64,000 bases of DNA from Stichopus chloronotus (lineage: Eukaryota > Echinodermata > Holothuroidea > Aspidochirotida > Stichopodidae): assembly GCA_021234535.1 (NCBI GenBank), contig CM037842.1:24057106-24121105 (forward strand). Reading direction: 5' to 3'. Position numbers and translations under genes: made by a program. A model generated the notes under the pieces. That model was given only the letters and a program-made list of their open reading frames with translations, was not told the origin of the DNA and made no database searches. Positions 21,790 to 32,666 of the stretch are shown here, piece by piece. Positions within the stretch are counted from its first letter, which is position 1. Each line of letters begins with the position of its first letter.

Positions 21790-23290
21790 AAAAAAGTAAA
21801 TAATAGACGTGTCGTGTGTCCAGCATGTCATATATCATATATCTACATCGTTAGACAATAAGAAATCATCTATTGGAGTTTTCATCGATCTTAAAAAAGC
21901 ATTTGATACTATAGATCATAAATTATTACTGAGAAAGTTAGATAGTTACGGATGTCGTGGTGTTGTCAATAATTGGCTGGCTAGTTATTTGGCCAATAGA
22001 AAGCAATATGTTCATTTCAATGGCACCAATTCAGAATTGTGTAATGTTACATGCGGAGTCCCACAGGGATCGATTCTTGGACCGAAACTTTTTATTTTAT
22101 ATATTAATGACATATGTAATGTATCCAATTTGTTAAAATTCGTAATATTCGCAGACGATACGAACATTTTTTGATCTCATGAGGACCTCAATTTTTTGTG
22201 TGAACAAGTTAGTGTGGAACTTAAAAAGCTAAGTGTATGGTTTGCAGTGAACAAATTATCTTTGAACGTTACAAAAACTAATTATATGATTTTCTCCAAT
22301 CGGCCCGTAAACTCACATGTCAGTGTAACTCTAGACGATGTTAACATAGAAAGAGTGTATGTTACGAAATTCCTGGGTGTATTGATTGACCACAAGCTAA
22401 CGTGGAAAGAGCACATTGTAAATTTATCACGGAAACTTTCTAAAAGTATTGCACTGATACGTAAAGCCAGTAATGATTTAAATAGAAATGCGTTGAATAT
22501 TTTATATTGGACAATTTTTTATCCATATCTCAACTACTGTGCAGAAGTTTGGGGGAATACTTATAAATCAACTATCTCCGTATTATTTTTAAAACAGAAA
22601 AAGGTTATACGTTTAATCTGTAATGCCAAATATTTGGATCATACTACAGCACTTTTTCAGAATATGAATATTCTGAGACTAGATCAAATCATTAATTTCA
22701 AAACTGCTCTGGTTATGTTTAAAGCTTACCATAGTCTGTTACCAAAACCCTTACAAAATCGTTTTTATTTAAAATCAAGTGAAAACCACAACACTCGACA
22801 AAAGGGTACATTTATGCAAACATTTGTTAGAACAAGACAAAAACAAGTTTGTATTTCATTTTCAGGAGTGAAGCTCTGGAACTCTCTTGATGACAGTATA
22901 AAAAAATTCTAAAACCATTAATTCATTTAAGAAAAAGTATAAATGTAAGTTATTGACAATTTAAGGATGGATTGGGCTTGTATTTTAGTTTGCATATTAC
23001 AATCTGTGAGGACTTCATTGTCTATTGTGTGGTTGTTGTTAATCATCAGTTATTTCTTTTTGGGGAGGAGGGAGGAGTAAGTAATCTTCTTGTTATATTG
23101 TGTATTTAGTATGTACTTCCATCAGCAGGTCATCCAATGTATATACTTTATATAACTAGTTAGGAGAAAACGATTTATAAGTATTGCACTTCTTTTGTTC
23201 TCCTTTTCCATGCATACAACCAATAGTAAACCATTCTATGTAAATATTGATTCAAAAGACGATGATGGAAATAAACTGTTAAACTGTAAC
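21790..23290 (+). mobile_element. 5'-truncated LINE in the last intron of gene 2
   Basis: A plus-strand non-LTR retrotransposon 3' part, antisense to gene 2. It retains most of the reverse transcriptase and the C-terminal region and an AT-rich 3' tail ending near ATGGAAATAAACTG. No endonuclease domain is present. Borders are approximate; I saw no clear target duplication. Confidence 0.7.
21809..22912 (+). pseudogene. Non-LTR reverse transcriptase (CR1/L2/Jockey-like), one in-frame stop
   Basis: Encodes the RT palm and thumb of a LINE ORF2: FIDLKKAFDTIDH (motif A), GVPQGSILGPKLF (motif B), FADDTNIF (catalytic motif C, FADD) and TKFLGVLIDHKLTW, then the C-terminal SGVKLWNSLDDSIKKF. A single TGA at 22172-22174 splits an otherwise continuous frame. 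The N-terminal fingers and the endonuclease are missing. The clade is inferred from motif style only. Confidence 0.85.
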
Positions 23291-23547
23291 TATACTTCTT
23301 CCTATGTCTTTTCCCTTAATATTCCTAACTAAATAGTGTTATATTTACTAAGAAACGAAGGTAAAAACCATTTCGTAAAGACTTTCGGTAGCTTTCTTAG
23401 TGCAGTCTCATTTATTAGATATAAAAGGAGGGCACACTGCAATAATTCACCAGTACGAGTTGCTCGTCAATGCCAGGGTAGGCTATTTTTTCTTTTTCTT
23501 ACATTATGTATTATAATATTTAACTGCTCTAAAGTTTATCCGATTAC

Positions 23548-23653
23548 CTGTTTAATAATGGATGATGATATTCTTCTTAGCCTGTCGGTCACTTGACTAA
23601 TCACAGGACGCAAATTTACGCTCCTCTCCAAACAACCCTTTATTAATTCAAAC
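23548..23653 (-). CDS. Gene 2 kinase C-lobe exon (helix H/I)
   Basis: A 106-bp exon, phase 2 to 0, acceptor TTTTATCAG. It reads FELIKGCLERSVNLRPVISQ, i.e. the CW...RP segment with tryptophan changed to leucine. It joins the preceding exon in frame through PEQL. Confidence 0.85.
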
Positions 23654-23726
23654 CTGATAAAATGACAAATAATGACATACAAATCAATCCGACAAATGAA
23701 CGTTGTATCGATAAAGGATATTAAAC

Positions 23727-23794
23727 CTGTGAATGGGATACTGAAGCTGTGAATGGGACATAAAAGCTGTAAATGGGATATAAAAGCTGTGACT
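23727..23794. repeat. Short tandem repeat, about 20 bp x 3.5
   Basis: Repeats of CTGTGAATGGGATANNNAAG: three near-identical units followed by a partial one. It lies in the gene 2 intron just upstream of the helix H exon. Confidence 0.7.
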
Positions 23795-24061
23795 AGCAAA
23801 AAAAGTAGGAAACAGCTCTAAAAGAAAAAGTATTAACTAACGTGTGGGTTTGTATGTGATTGAAGAACATATCTTGTAACAGTCCTCTGATATGACATAA
23901 ATATGTTCTGTAAAAGTAAGCATTTTTTCATTTTATTCCTTATAGGATGAAGTTAACACTCTCCCTAAAGCATGGTTGACCGTGGAAACATGGTTTTGTG
24001 AGAAGAAAAAAACATAACCACACGCCTTTTATATTTTTACTTTGACTCTTTATATACTTAC

Positions 24062-24158
24062 AACTGCTCGGGAATGCCCGATGGTCTGGGTGGAAGGCCT
24101 TTCCTACGAAGCGCTTTCTCAAATTGGTCAACGTTGTAACTTCTAAACGGTGATTCTC
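24062..24158 (-). CDS. Gene 2 kinase C-lobe exon (helix G)
   Basis: A 97-bp exon, phase 1 to 2, donor GTAAGT. It reads GESPFRSYNVDQFEKALRRK then LPPRPSGIPEQL, a textbook tyrosine-kinase helix F-G segment. It joins the WEIFTFG end of the preceding exon. Confidence 0.9.
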
Positions 24159-24512
24159 CTTAAAAAAATACACCGTTATATATAGAGTATGCGAAACGTA
24201 GGATCGTATACATGTGATACATTCAGACTTTGGAGTAATAACACAACTACATTACTTACATTTCTAATTGCATCGTTTAAGACTACTTACTTCCTTGATC
24301 TACATATTACAAACAGAACTGTAAAAGCAACTGATCAAAACCCCTATTTTCAGGAAAGGTAAAGATGTTTTTCATTTTTAATTGACTGAAATCTAGACCA
24401 ATATAAGAGGGACTAAAAGGGCTGCTTTGAGTTAGAATCTGTGTCCTTTATTAAAAATGTAATTGTTGTTTTTTCGATACCATTAAAACTTAAAATGAAA
24501 TCAACAGCCTAC

Positions 24513-24624
24513 CGAAAGTGAAAATTTCCCACATAACAACTCCGGCCGACCATATGTCACTTTTTGATGTGTATTCCCCCAGGAATATTGCTTCTGGAGG
24601 TAAAACCTCTCGCACTTGAGAATT
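24513..24624 (-). CDS. Gene 2 kinase C-lobe exon (APE to helix F)
   Basis: A 112-bp exon, phase 0 to 1, acceptor ATTCGATAG. It contains [20 protein letters not shown] and [12 protein letters not shown] for APE, SDMWS for SDVWS and the MWEIFTFG strand typical of receptor tyrosine kinases. Confidence 0.9.
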
Positions 24625-24960
24625 CTATCGAATAGAAAATCAGTATCTACAGAATCTATGTATATCAAAATCTAAATAATCATTATCTATAAAAATATTA
24701 GTTTAAAATCTTAAAATTTGACATACATATAGTGCCAAACTATTACATTCACATTGTCTACATGTGTATAGTATTATTTTATATGTCCATCATCAAATTG
24801 TTATTGATCTGAATTTGCTTGTCGCAGTGAGGTTGAGATTGAGTTGTGTTGGCAAAAGGACAAAATACAAAAAAACAAACAAAACAAAAAACGATAAGAT
24901 CGAATAAACCTTCTACAAAGTTTACCTATTCATGCTTTTCTTAACTTTATGTTACTTTAC

Positions 24961-25083
24961 CTTTTCAAGATCAAACTGTTCCAACACGGTAACTGCGTCA
25001 TCCTCCTTACAGAAGTCGCACAACTTGCAATTTTGTCTGGCGTCTAAGTAGATTCCTTCAGTACAGAGTCCTGGATAAGTGCA
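24961..25083 (-). CDS. Gene 2 kinase catalytic-loop exon with dead motifs
   Basis: A 123-bp exon, phase 0 to 0, acceptor TTCCTCTTAG. It reads CTYPGLCTEGIYLDARQNCK then LCDFCKEDDAVTVLEQFDLE. It aligns with the HRDLxxxNILLD...KLCDFG segment, but HRD is YPG, the catalytic-loop asparagine is glycine and the DFG glycine is cysteine. The magnesium-binding DF is retained. Loss of the catalytic aspartate makes phosphotransfer very unlikely. Confidence 0.85.
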
Positions 25084-25237
25084 CTAAGAGGAAAATTTCG
25101 AACATCATTTGGACTAACCGAACTAGTTTCATAAATGTAGAGGAACTAATTTGTGTCACCCATGCATTAGATGTTGCTTAATTAAAAGCATTTTGCATTA
25201 CTCTGCAACAAATCACCATGTTACCTTAGTGTATTAC

Positions 25238-25398
25238 CTGCTTTGATGACAGATATTCTAGACCTAGGACGACGCCATATGCTAACTTCAGCATTGACGA
25301 AAAACAGGCATCTGGCTGTAAGTTCATCAACATATCTTCATTTAAATGTGATCGAAGGGTCAGCATTTCGATGTAATCTTGGATTATCAAAACATTTT
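25238..25398 (-). pseudogene. Gene 2 hinge/helix E exon with lost splice acceptor
   Basis: 161 bp if it begins where gene 1 does (phase 1), donor GTAATA. It reads NVLIIQDYIEMLTLRSHL and later MLKLAYGVVLGLEYLSSKQ, matching the gene 1 hinge exon. The expected acceptor position reads TTTTCTTAACAC: a pyrimidine tract ends in AC, not AG. The next upstream AG gives the wrong phase. Confidence 0.7.
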
Positions 25399-25496
25399 GT
25401 GTTAAGAAAACATATTTCCATCTATATAAACATTAATCAAACATATTGTGACGATGTGGACGTTAAAGTAGATTAATTAATGGAAGCGAAAGATTA

Positions 25497-28190
25497 AACA
25501 AGAAGGCAATTCAAGGAGTTGCGTATCTTATCGTCGTCTTGCATTGATTTCAATAAAGTTTTAAATGCAGAGCCCATACATGGGAATTTGTAACAGTTCA
25601 CTAAAACTATTATCACGGAGATCTGAAGGAAGGACAGAACGCTTGCTGTCGATATGGTGGTAAGCAGCAGAGCAGAATATAAAATAGTAATACAGGTATT
25701 GACATCAAAAGTAGCAAACCTAGCCTGGTGCAATTACTGTTACTCATGCAACGATAACAATAAATGCCAAAAGTATCTGCACGTATTACGCTACGTAGTA
25801 CAATTATAACATTGAGTTATTCCATTGGTTAGGCTTACTAGTTAGAGTTAAGGGCAAGATATAAGAGCATCCCACAATGGGATGTTTGCACATTATTCCC
25901 CTATTTACATCTGCAGGACCTGGTTTTGCTAAAATTAATTTTAAACTTATGTTAAGTTTCTCAGTTTTGCTAATATAATTGTTTGGCTTAATCGGGTTGA
26001 CTATTATTTAAGCTCTTCTTGTTTTTGACCTGGACGTAACTTCGGAACTAAGAAATACTAATTGAGAACTGAAAACATCTGTAATTTGTGTAGCAATAGC
26101 TATTCAACGCTAGCTTGGAGGAAGTTGAAGTTTGCCAGCTTCTTCAGAATGGCACAAATTCTAGAGTACCATAACTGTGACAAAACTTGTAATTTCTCTT
26201 CCTGCTTCATAAATGGAGATTTGAGACGATTGACCGGAACGCAGACTCTATTGCTAGATTTCTCCGGCTATTGGTCAGGACGTAACTGCTATGTTCGGAC
26301 GGCACCCTTAGTAGTGAGACTTCGACGACACTAATTTCTGTATTAACATAGAGATCAATGGGTTAAATGTGGCTCTCTCTGACCCCCAAGTTAGAGAATG
26401 TTCCCAGTTACATTGTGTATTTATGTCTGCGTCGGAGTGAATAAGCGTTTTGGCGCTTGTGTCAGAAGACACCACTGGCTTAAAAATTTAATCAAAAGAG
26501 TCAGACAGAAGACTGTTGTAAAGCCAGGTTAGGGTCAACAAGCGTACAGTGGGGAGTAGGAGCACTAACACTGACACTGTGGTATACAGTGAACATGCTA
26601 AAAACTCTTGCCTAAAATCAAACATTAATGGCATGTCTACTCAATTCACAAGCAAGCTGTTTGAGTTATTGATACCTTGTAGATGAGTAGGTTAGTTTAG
26701 GGTAATTTGACATTGTAAATAGGCATTCATTGAGCATACAATGGGGTGGTGGAGTGCAGATGCACTTTGCAAGGCTGCTGTGTCAATATCAAAGACCTCA
26801 TTGTAAGCATTGTGCAGAGATTTTCTGTTAAATTCCACATGGCTTGGCCATTAAGATTCCTGGTCCCACTCACAAAGCTATTAGTGGTAGTTAGAGATTT
26901 GAGCTAAGTACGTAGCCATGTAAATTCAATGATTCTATTTTGGTTCTATTAATGACTTACGGCCTTTATCCTAAAAATCAGCAAATTTCCTGCAGTCTAA
27001 CCTAACATAAGAGTGAAACGTCTTGAAGAATGTGTTCTTCCGTAAGTCCTTGCAAAGATTAATAAAAAAAAAATGCTTAAACAGTTTTGAAGATGTGCTG
27101 GAAATTCAAAATTGGTGCAATTTTTCTCTTCCTCAAACATTTCCAAGTTTCATTTAGTTTACATATATCTTGAACATTGTAGTAAATCGATGTAAAGTTT
27201 TAAGTTTATTATTCAAACACCTTTCAAGATATAGTTGAAATGAAAACTTTGACCGCAAGTGGGCTTGTTTCATCACATTTTAGTCAATCTAACATAAAAA
27301 ATGAAAGTGAATATCTTGAATACTATGTTGTCAGGTAAGTCATCAGCAAGTTTGTTTTATAGTTCTCACAATATGCCTGAAATCTTAATTAATCGTAGGG
27401 CAATTTTTGTTTCTAAAAATCAGCAAATTTTCCTCAATTTGCTATGAAAGCGATAAATCTTGCTTATTATGTTCATAGGTAGGTCCTTGCAAACTGTTGT
27501 GCATGAATGGTTAAATAGCTCTCAAGATATGATGGAAATTCAACTTTTTGGGAAAAATTGGCCTATTTCCCTCAAATATCAGCACATTTCTCTGGATTTA
27601 TCATTAATATTATGTTATCAGTAATATTATGTTGGACTATGTGTTCTCAGGTAAGTCCTAACAAATTGGTAAGTTAATTGGTGTAATAGGTCATAAGCTA
27701 TGCTAGAAATCCGACTTTTGGAGCAAAATTGGCTCCTTTTTCCAAAAAAATCAACAAGCTTTCTCGCTCTTTAACGTAAAAGTGATATACCTTGAATATT
27801 ACCTTCTCCGATAAGGCCTTGGAAAGTTTGCATTAAATGCCCAAACATTTCTCAAGATGTGGTGGAAATACCAATATTGGCTTAAATTTTTCCCCCCAAA
27901 ATCAACAAGTTTGACTCAATGTACAATACAACCAATACATCGTGGACATTTTGGCACCATGCACAACCATGACAAGTGTGACCTAAATCGCTCATACACG
28001 TTTCAAGGTATTCTGGAAAAACCATAACTTGGACAAGTGCGGATGCACACCATACACACACAACACACTCGTACTCGGTTCCTTATCGGGACGCGAGGAA
28101 AGTCTAGGCAAGGAAGTATCTGGAATTTTCCTTCCCGAGTGACAGAAGTTATCACGGGATTGCCGGCAGAGACTGCGGGTTCCGGGTTTT
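25497..28190. mobile_element. Repeat element copy 1, with ~160-bp tandem repeats
   Basis: It starts AAGAAGGCAATTCAAGGAGT and is collinear with 30191-32600. Shared parts include a unique 5' block, TGGTAAGCAGCAGA, a GTTAGGCTTA stretch and a tandem array. Each copy ends with a CA-rich microsatellite and a terminal block (GTTATCACGGGATTGCCGGC). It has no coding capacity. Internal minisatellites and no terminal repeats resemble non-autonomous Helitron-type elements, which is inference. Confidence 0.6.
26960..28020. repeat. Tandem repeat array, period about 160 bp (copy 1)
   Basis: Five to six diverged units built around AAAAATCAGCAAATTTCACT, CTCAGGTAAGTCCT and CTCAAGATATGNTGGAAAT. Units recur near 26977, 27419, 27578, 27748 and 27900; one or two intervening units are too diverged to place exactly. 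Confidence 0.7.
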
Positions 28191-28191
28191 T

Positions 28192-28345
28192 ATTTGAGAG
28201 ACCTACCCTCAGCGCCGAATTTTCTGGCAGCTACGCTAATTTCGAGATGCACGTCCTAGACTGTCGCAAGCGACTGCTACCCGCCAAAGCAGCGTCTGTA
28301 GGTGCTTCGGCACAGACACTCTACCATCGGTACCTGTGGGGTGTT
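28192..28345. repeat. Dispersed repeat, copy 1
   Basis: Shares TTTGAGAGACCT, TTCTCTGG-AGCTACGCTA, TTTCGAG-TGC, GCCAAAG and GCAGCGTC-GTAGGTGC in order with 44406-44555. It is GC-richer than its surroundings and abuts the end of repeat element copy 1. Confidence 0.65.
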
Positions 28346-28533
28346 GCTACTCATCCACTCCAAGTGTTTCCATGGCAAACGTTCTAATTAGGTGTACAAT
28401 ACAATATTCACTTTCCCTAGGCAAGTGACTGCAATATCCCATTTAGCGCCTATAGGCCGATGAGATAATAAGTTATAGTTGCTCATCTACGTAAAGTTGC
28501 AAAAGACTTGTTTCGTTAGTGATTTTGCCTTAC

Positions 28534-28643
28534 CCTTGTCGTAACACACACCGATAGTACGAAGGACATTATTGTGCTCCGGATCTCGAGCACAGTACTA
28601 ACGTAGTTCCGCCAAACAAGTTGCAACTGTGGCTCAATGCTTC
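28534..28643 (-). pseudogene. Gene 2 helix C exon, frameshifted with an in-frame stop
   Basis: Acceptor ATTCCGTTAG and donor GTAAGG enclose 110 bp, one base short of the 111 bp in gene 1. The homologous frame reads LAELR-stop-YCARDPEHNNV and then RTIGVCYDK. It aligns gap-free with the gene 1 helix C exon, including the helix C glutamate. The stop is TAG at 28598-28600, and the acceptor phase no longer fits this frame. Confidence 0.75.
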
Positions 28644-29332
28644 CTAACGGAATAAAAATAAAACATAATCAATAGTACACAAGTTTAAAGGCATTTCTTC
28701 CTGGGACCATTATTATATATTCAAATGGTTGCTAATCTAATGAGTTAACTTGACAGCTGTTGTTTGTTTTGTTAAGGTAATCATACTCGATTTCGACAAA
28801 CCAAAATGAATCTGCTTAATCTCGTCCCACCAAGTTTGTTTGAACAATTCAAAAAATCTTATGAACATAGATATTGATACAAGACAAATATACCAGAAAA
28901 ATAAACATATATTATTTTTTTCGAAGTGAAGAGTACCTATGAGATTTCTGGTTTGGTTAGGTTAAGTTTCTCCAATTACATGTTGAATTAGGTCACAATG
29001 TTTTTCTGGCGGATTCTTTTTTTCCTAAATATTAGTTCAGATTATGTGTGTTTATAAAAATACTTTTTATAAGCAACATCTGCTGATAAATCTTTGACAC
29101 AATATCCACATGTATTAGTGAAATCATATTTATTTAGAGAGAGGTGCCTCCTTTAACAAAAACGTACACGGCAGGTGTTGATCATTGCAGTCTAAAATTT
29201 CAGTACTTCCTTCTAGCCCAGCCCTGCTTGAAGGAAGTGACACGAGAGTGCAACCAAATGTGTTGATTAACTTTGTTAATTAAGATATTTGTTAACAGTA
29301 CCGTTTTGCCTGAGTATTTGTCAGTACCGTAC

Positions 29333-29503
29333 CTTGAAGATATGAAATCAACACTTTCTGAGCTATGGGTTTCTTTGGGTCTTTTATTGTTCCTAACCGT
29401 CTTGTCACGAAGGAGGAAGAAGGCAACTCAACGGACAGATTGATTTGTCGTCTGGGAAACTGAACAATTGGCTCATTGTCCTGTCTGGATTGGCCAAGAT
29501 GAC
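29333..29503 (-). CDS. Gene 2 kinase N-lobe exon (juxtamembrane to beta3)
   Basis: A 171-bp exon, phase 1 to 1, acceptor TTAATTATAG, donor GTACGG. It reads VELPSSSFVTRRLGTIKDP and PIAQKVLISYLQ. The beta1 strand is recognisable and AQK retains the VAIK lysine, but the GxGxxG loop is missing. Confidence 0.7.
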
Positions 29504-30118
29504 CTATAATTAACATTTTCGTATAAGTTGAAAATACGTTAGAATGTCAACTTTGTTATGCGTTGACGACAAAATGTTATTTATAGGAGCAGATAAATCC
29601 TCTCGCAAAGGCATATATGTCTTAAAACAATAAAAGTGTCAACATCCTTTACGATTATCTTTAGAAATATACTCTTCAATGTATAACGACAACGAATTAC
29701 AATAAAACTTTCAAAGATTGTATCGTTTGCAGTTTTATGATGTTTTACGATCACGAGCGTTCTAACTGTTGTCAAAAATTACCGCCGTGCCAAATTACAA
29801 TAACATGGCAAAGATTGTATCAGTTGCGTTTTACGATTATTTAGGATCTTTTATGACATTTTTATGATCATGACCTTCCTAACTGAGCAAGTATTTTATC
29901 CATGGTAATAGATTGTTTTTGTCTAGTCTCATTAAAATATGCAATAAACTTACAAAGATCTCTCAACAGCAGTGAATGAAATTTCTTGAAGCAATTTTGA
30001 CTTAAATTACGCAAAAACTGACAAATTGTCAGAAAATGTTTACCACACTTAATCGATGAGACTGTTACGTGACTGTAATATTACACGTCAAATTGATTTT
30101 TTGCATTGTGATACTTAC

Positions 30119-30177
30119 TTTCATAGTAGTCCTCTTCTTCCGACCAAGAAGTAACAGGAACATCAGGAAGAGATCGA
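30119..30177 (-). CDS. Gene 2 juxtamembrane exon 3
   Basis: A 59-bp exon, phase 2 to 1, acceptor TTATATTTCAG, donor GTAAGT. It reads RSLPDVPVTSWSEEEDYYE, an acidic segment with adjacent tyrosines like receptor juxtamembrane regulatory sites. It is homologous to gene 1 exon 11769-11830. Confidence 0.75.
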
Positions 30178-30190
30178 CTGAAATATAAAC

Positions 30191-32600
30191 AAGAGGGCAA
30201 TCCACGGAGTTGCATATCTCATCGTTATAATGCATTGATTGGAATAAAGACATGAATACAGGGGATAGACATCCATGGGGATTTGTAATGGTTTACTACA
30301 ACCCCATGTCACAGAGCTCTACGAAGATCTGCAAGCAAACTTTAAATATTCTTCAAACATAAAATGGGTGGTAAGCAGCAGAACCGAACATAAAATGGTA
30401 ACATTGTTATCTAGTGTTGCATATCTAGCCTAGTGCCAATACTTCAGCTTATGTAATGATGACACTAACTGTGCCCAAACTATCTGCGTATATTGTATCA
30501 CGTTATAGCTACACAATTATAACGATTGGTTAGTAGTTTAGGGTTAGGGGTTAGGCTTAGTGGTTAGAGATAGGGACAGGTTAGCAAGAACAGCCATCTT
30601 CGGGTCATTTATTAGTCCCCTATTAACCATGTTCATGAACCAATCTGCTAAAATTATTGTTTGACTTAAAAATAGTGTTCTCATTATTGCCAGGAATGTT
30701 CAAACACCAAATTGCAAGCATTATATGCTTATTGGCAGAGATGTTGTTTACTTTCCATATGGCCTGGCCATTGAGATAAAATCATTTGGCTTACAAATTC
30801 TACTCCTCGTCGCAGTTACAAGGCTATTAGTGATACTATTAGAGATCAGGGTTACATGGCCATGTAAATAGACATTTAATGAACCGTTTTTCACGGCAAA
30901 GTGGGTCTTTTTCCTAAAAATCAGCAAATTTTATGCAATTTAGCATCAGAGTGATACATCTTAAAGAATGTGTTTTCCAGTGAGTGCATGCAAATTAAAA
31001 TACTTACAGTTCTGAAGATGTACTGGAAATCTAAATTTTTTTTTTTTTCTAAGCAAATTGGAAATTTCACTCGGTTTAGCATGTATCTCGAATATTGTGG
31101 TTCCATACAAAGTTTTAAGTTTATTGTTTAGTTTTCAAGATATGCTTCAAATGAACATTTTGGCCCCAAGTACCACACGCCTGAATTCTCAAAAATCAGC
31201 AGACTGAACACAATTTTTGTTTATATTGTACAAGTTATCAGGGTAAGTCTTTACGAAGTTTTATGTTATAGGTGTAATAGTTCTCAGGATATGCTGGAAA
31301 TCCAAATTTGGGGCAGAATTGTTTTTTTTTTCTAAATAATCAGCAGATTTCACTCAATTTGCTATAAAAGTGATATATCTTGCTCATTTATGTTGAATAG
31401 TTTCATGGATAAGTTCTTGCACACTTTTGCGTGTAATGCTCAAATAGCTCTCAAGATATGATGGAAATCCAAATTCTGGGGCAAAACTGGCTTTTATAAA
31501 AAAAAAAAAAATATCAGCAAATTTCACTGGATTTACTAATTGTAGGATTATTACGTTGAGTACTGTGGTTTCACGCAAGTCCTCCTGGAAATCCTAATTT
31601 TGGGGCAACATTGGCATTTTTTTGGTAAAAAATCAGCAAATTTCACTTTAGTTACTACAAAAGTAAACTATGTGATTGTTATGTTCATAGGTAAGTCTTC
31701 GCAAAATTTGTTAAACAGTGTTCAAATAGCTCTCAAGGTATTTTAAAAATCCAAATTTTGGGTCAAAATTAGCTTTTTTGTTGTAAAAAAAGCCACATTT
31801 TACTGGATTTATAATAACATAACGTTAATATTGTGTTTTACAGTGTGTTCTCAGGTAAGTCGCCACAAATTGTTTAGTGAATTTGTCTAATAATTCTTAA
31901 AATGTGCTGGAAATTCAAACTTTAGGGCAAAATTGGCGTTTTTCCTACAAATTCATTACATTTCACTCGATTTATCATTACAGTAATATTATGTTGAACA
32001 GTGTGTTCTTTGGTAAGTCCTCAACAAATTTTAAGTTAATTGGCCTAACGTTTCTCAACATATGCTGGAAATATAAATTTTGCGGCAAAATTGGCGTTTT
32101 TCTAAAACAAAATCAGCAAATTTCACTCTCTTTACTACAAAAGTTATATACCTTGAATATTACATTCTCAGATACATCCTTGCAAAATTTTCAAAGGATT
32201 TTTTCAATTTTCAAATACATCTCAAGATATGACATGTAAAATTTTCAATTTTTTCAAATACATCTCAAAATATGCTTGAAATACCAATGTGGAGGTAAAA
32301 TTGTCTTTTTTCCTACAAAATCAGCAAATTTGACTAAATTTACCATACAACCAATACATCTTGGACATTTTCGCATCATGCACAATGTTACCAAATTTAA
32401 ACTTAATCGCTCATGTACTTTTCAAGGTGTTCTGGAAAAATCGTAATTTGGACAGGTGCACCCACCCACACGCACACACACGAACACACACGAACTTCCC
32501 AATTGGAAAGTCCCTGCAAGAAAGTGACTGGAATTCCAAATTTCCGAGTGACGAAAGTTATTACGGGATTTCCAGCAGAGAAGACGGTCTCCGGGTTTTC
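30191..32600. mobile_element. Repeat element copy 2, with ~160-bp tandem repeats
   Basis: Collinear with 25497-28190 in the same orientation. It starts AAGAGGGCAATCCACGGAGT and ends with a CA-rich microsatellite and GTTATTACGGGATTTCCAGC. It contains a short degenerate TTAGGG-like run near 30536-30585. It is non-coding and inserted in a gene 2 intron. Confidence 0.65.
30890..32450. repeat. Tandem repeat array, period about 160 bp (copy 2)
   Basis: About nine diverged units with AAATCAGCAAATTTCACT near 30918, 31190, 31340, 31513, 31632, 31790, 31950, 32110 and 32322. Each is followed by a TCTCAGGTAAGTC-like and a CTCAAGATATGCTGGAAAT-like block. Confidence 0.75.
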
Positions 32601-32666
32601 ATTCTAAGATATGTTTCCATTTCAACGAACTTAAAGTAATGTTTGATTTAGATTCTATTGAATCAT

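Noticed and set aside
28037..28387. 116-codon plus-strand ORF
   Set aside because: It runs across the end of repeat element copy 1 and the dispersed repeat; the matching region at 44364-44573 does not keep the frame.
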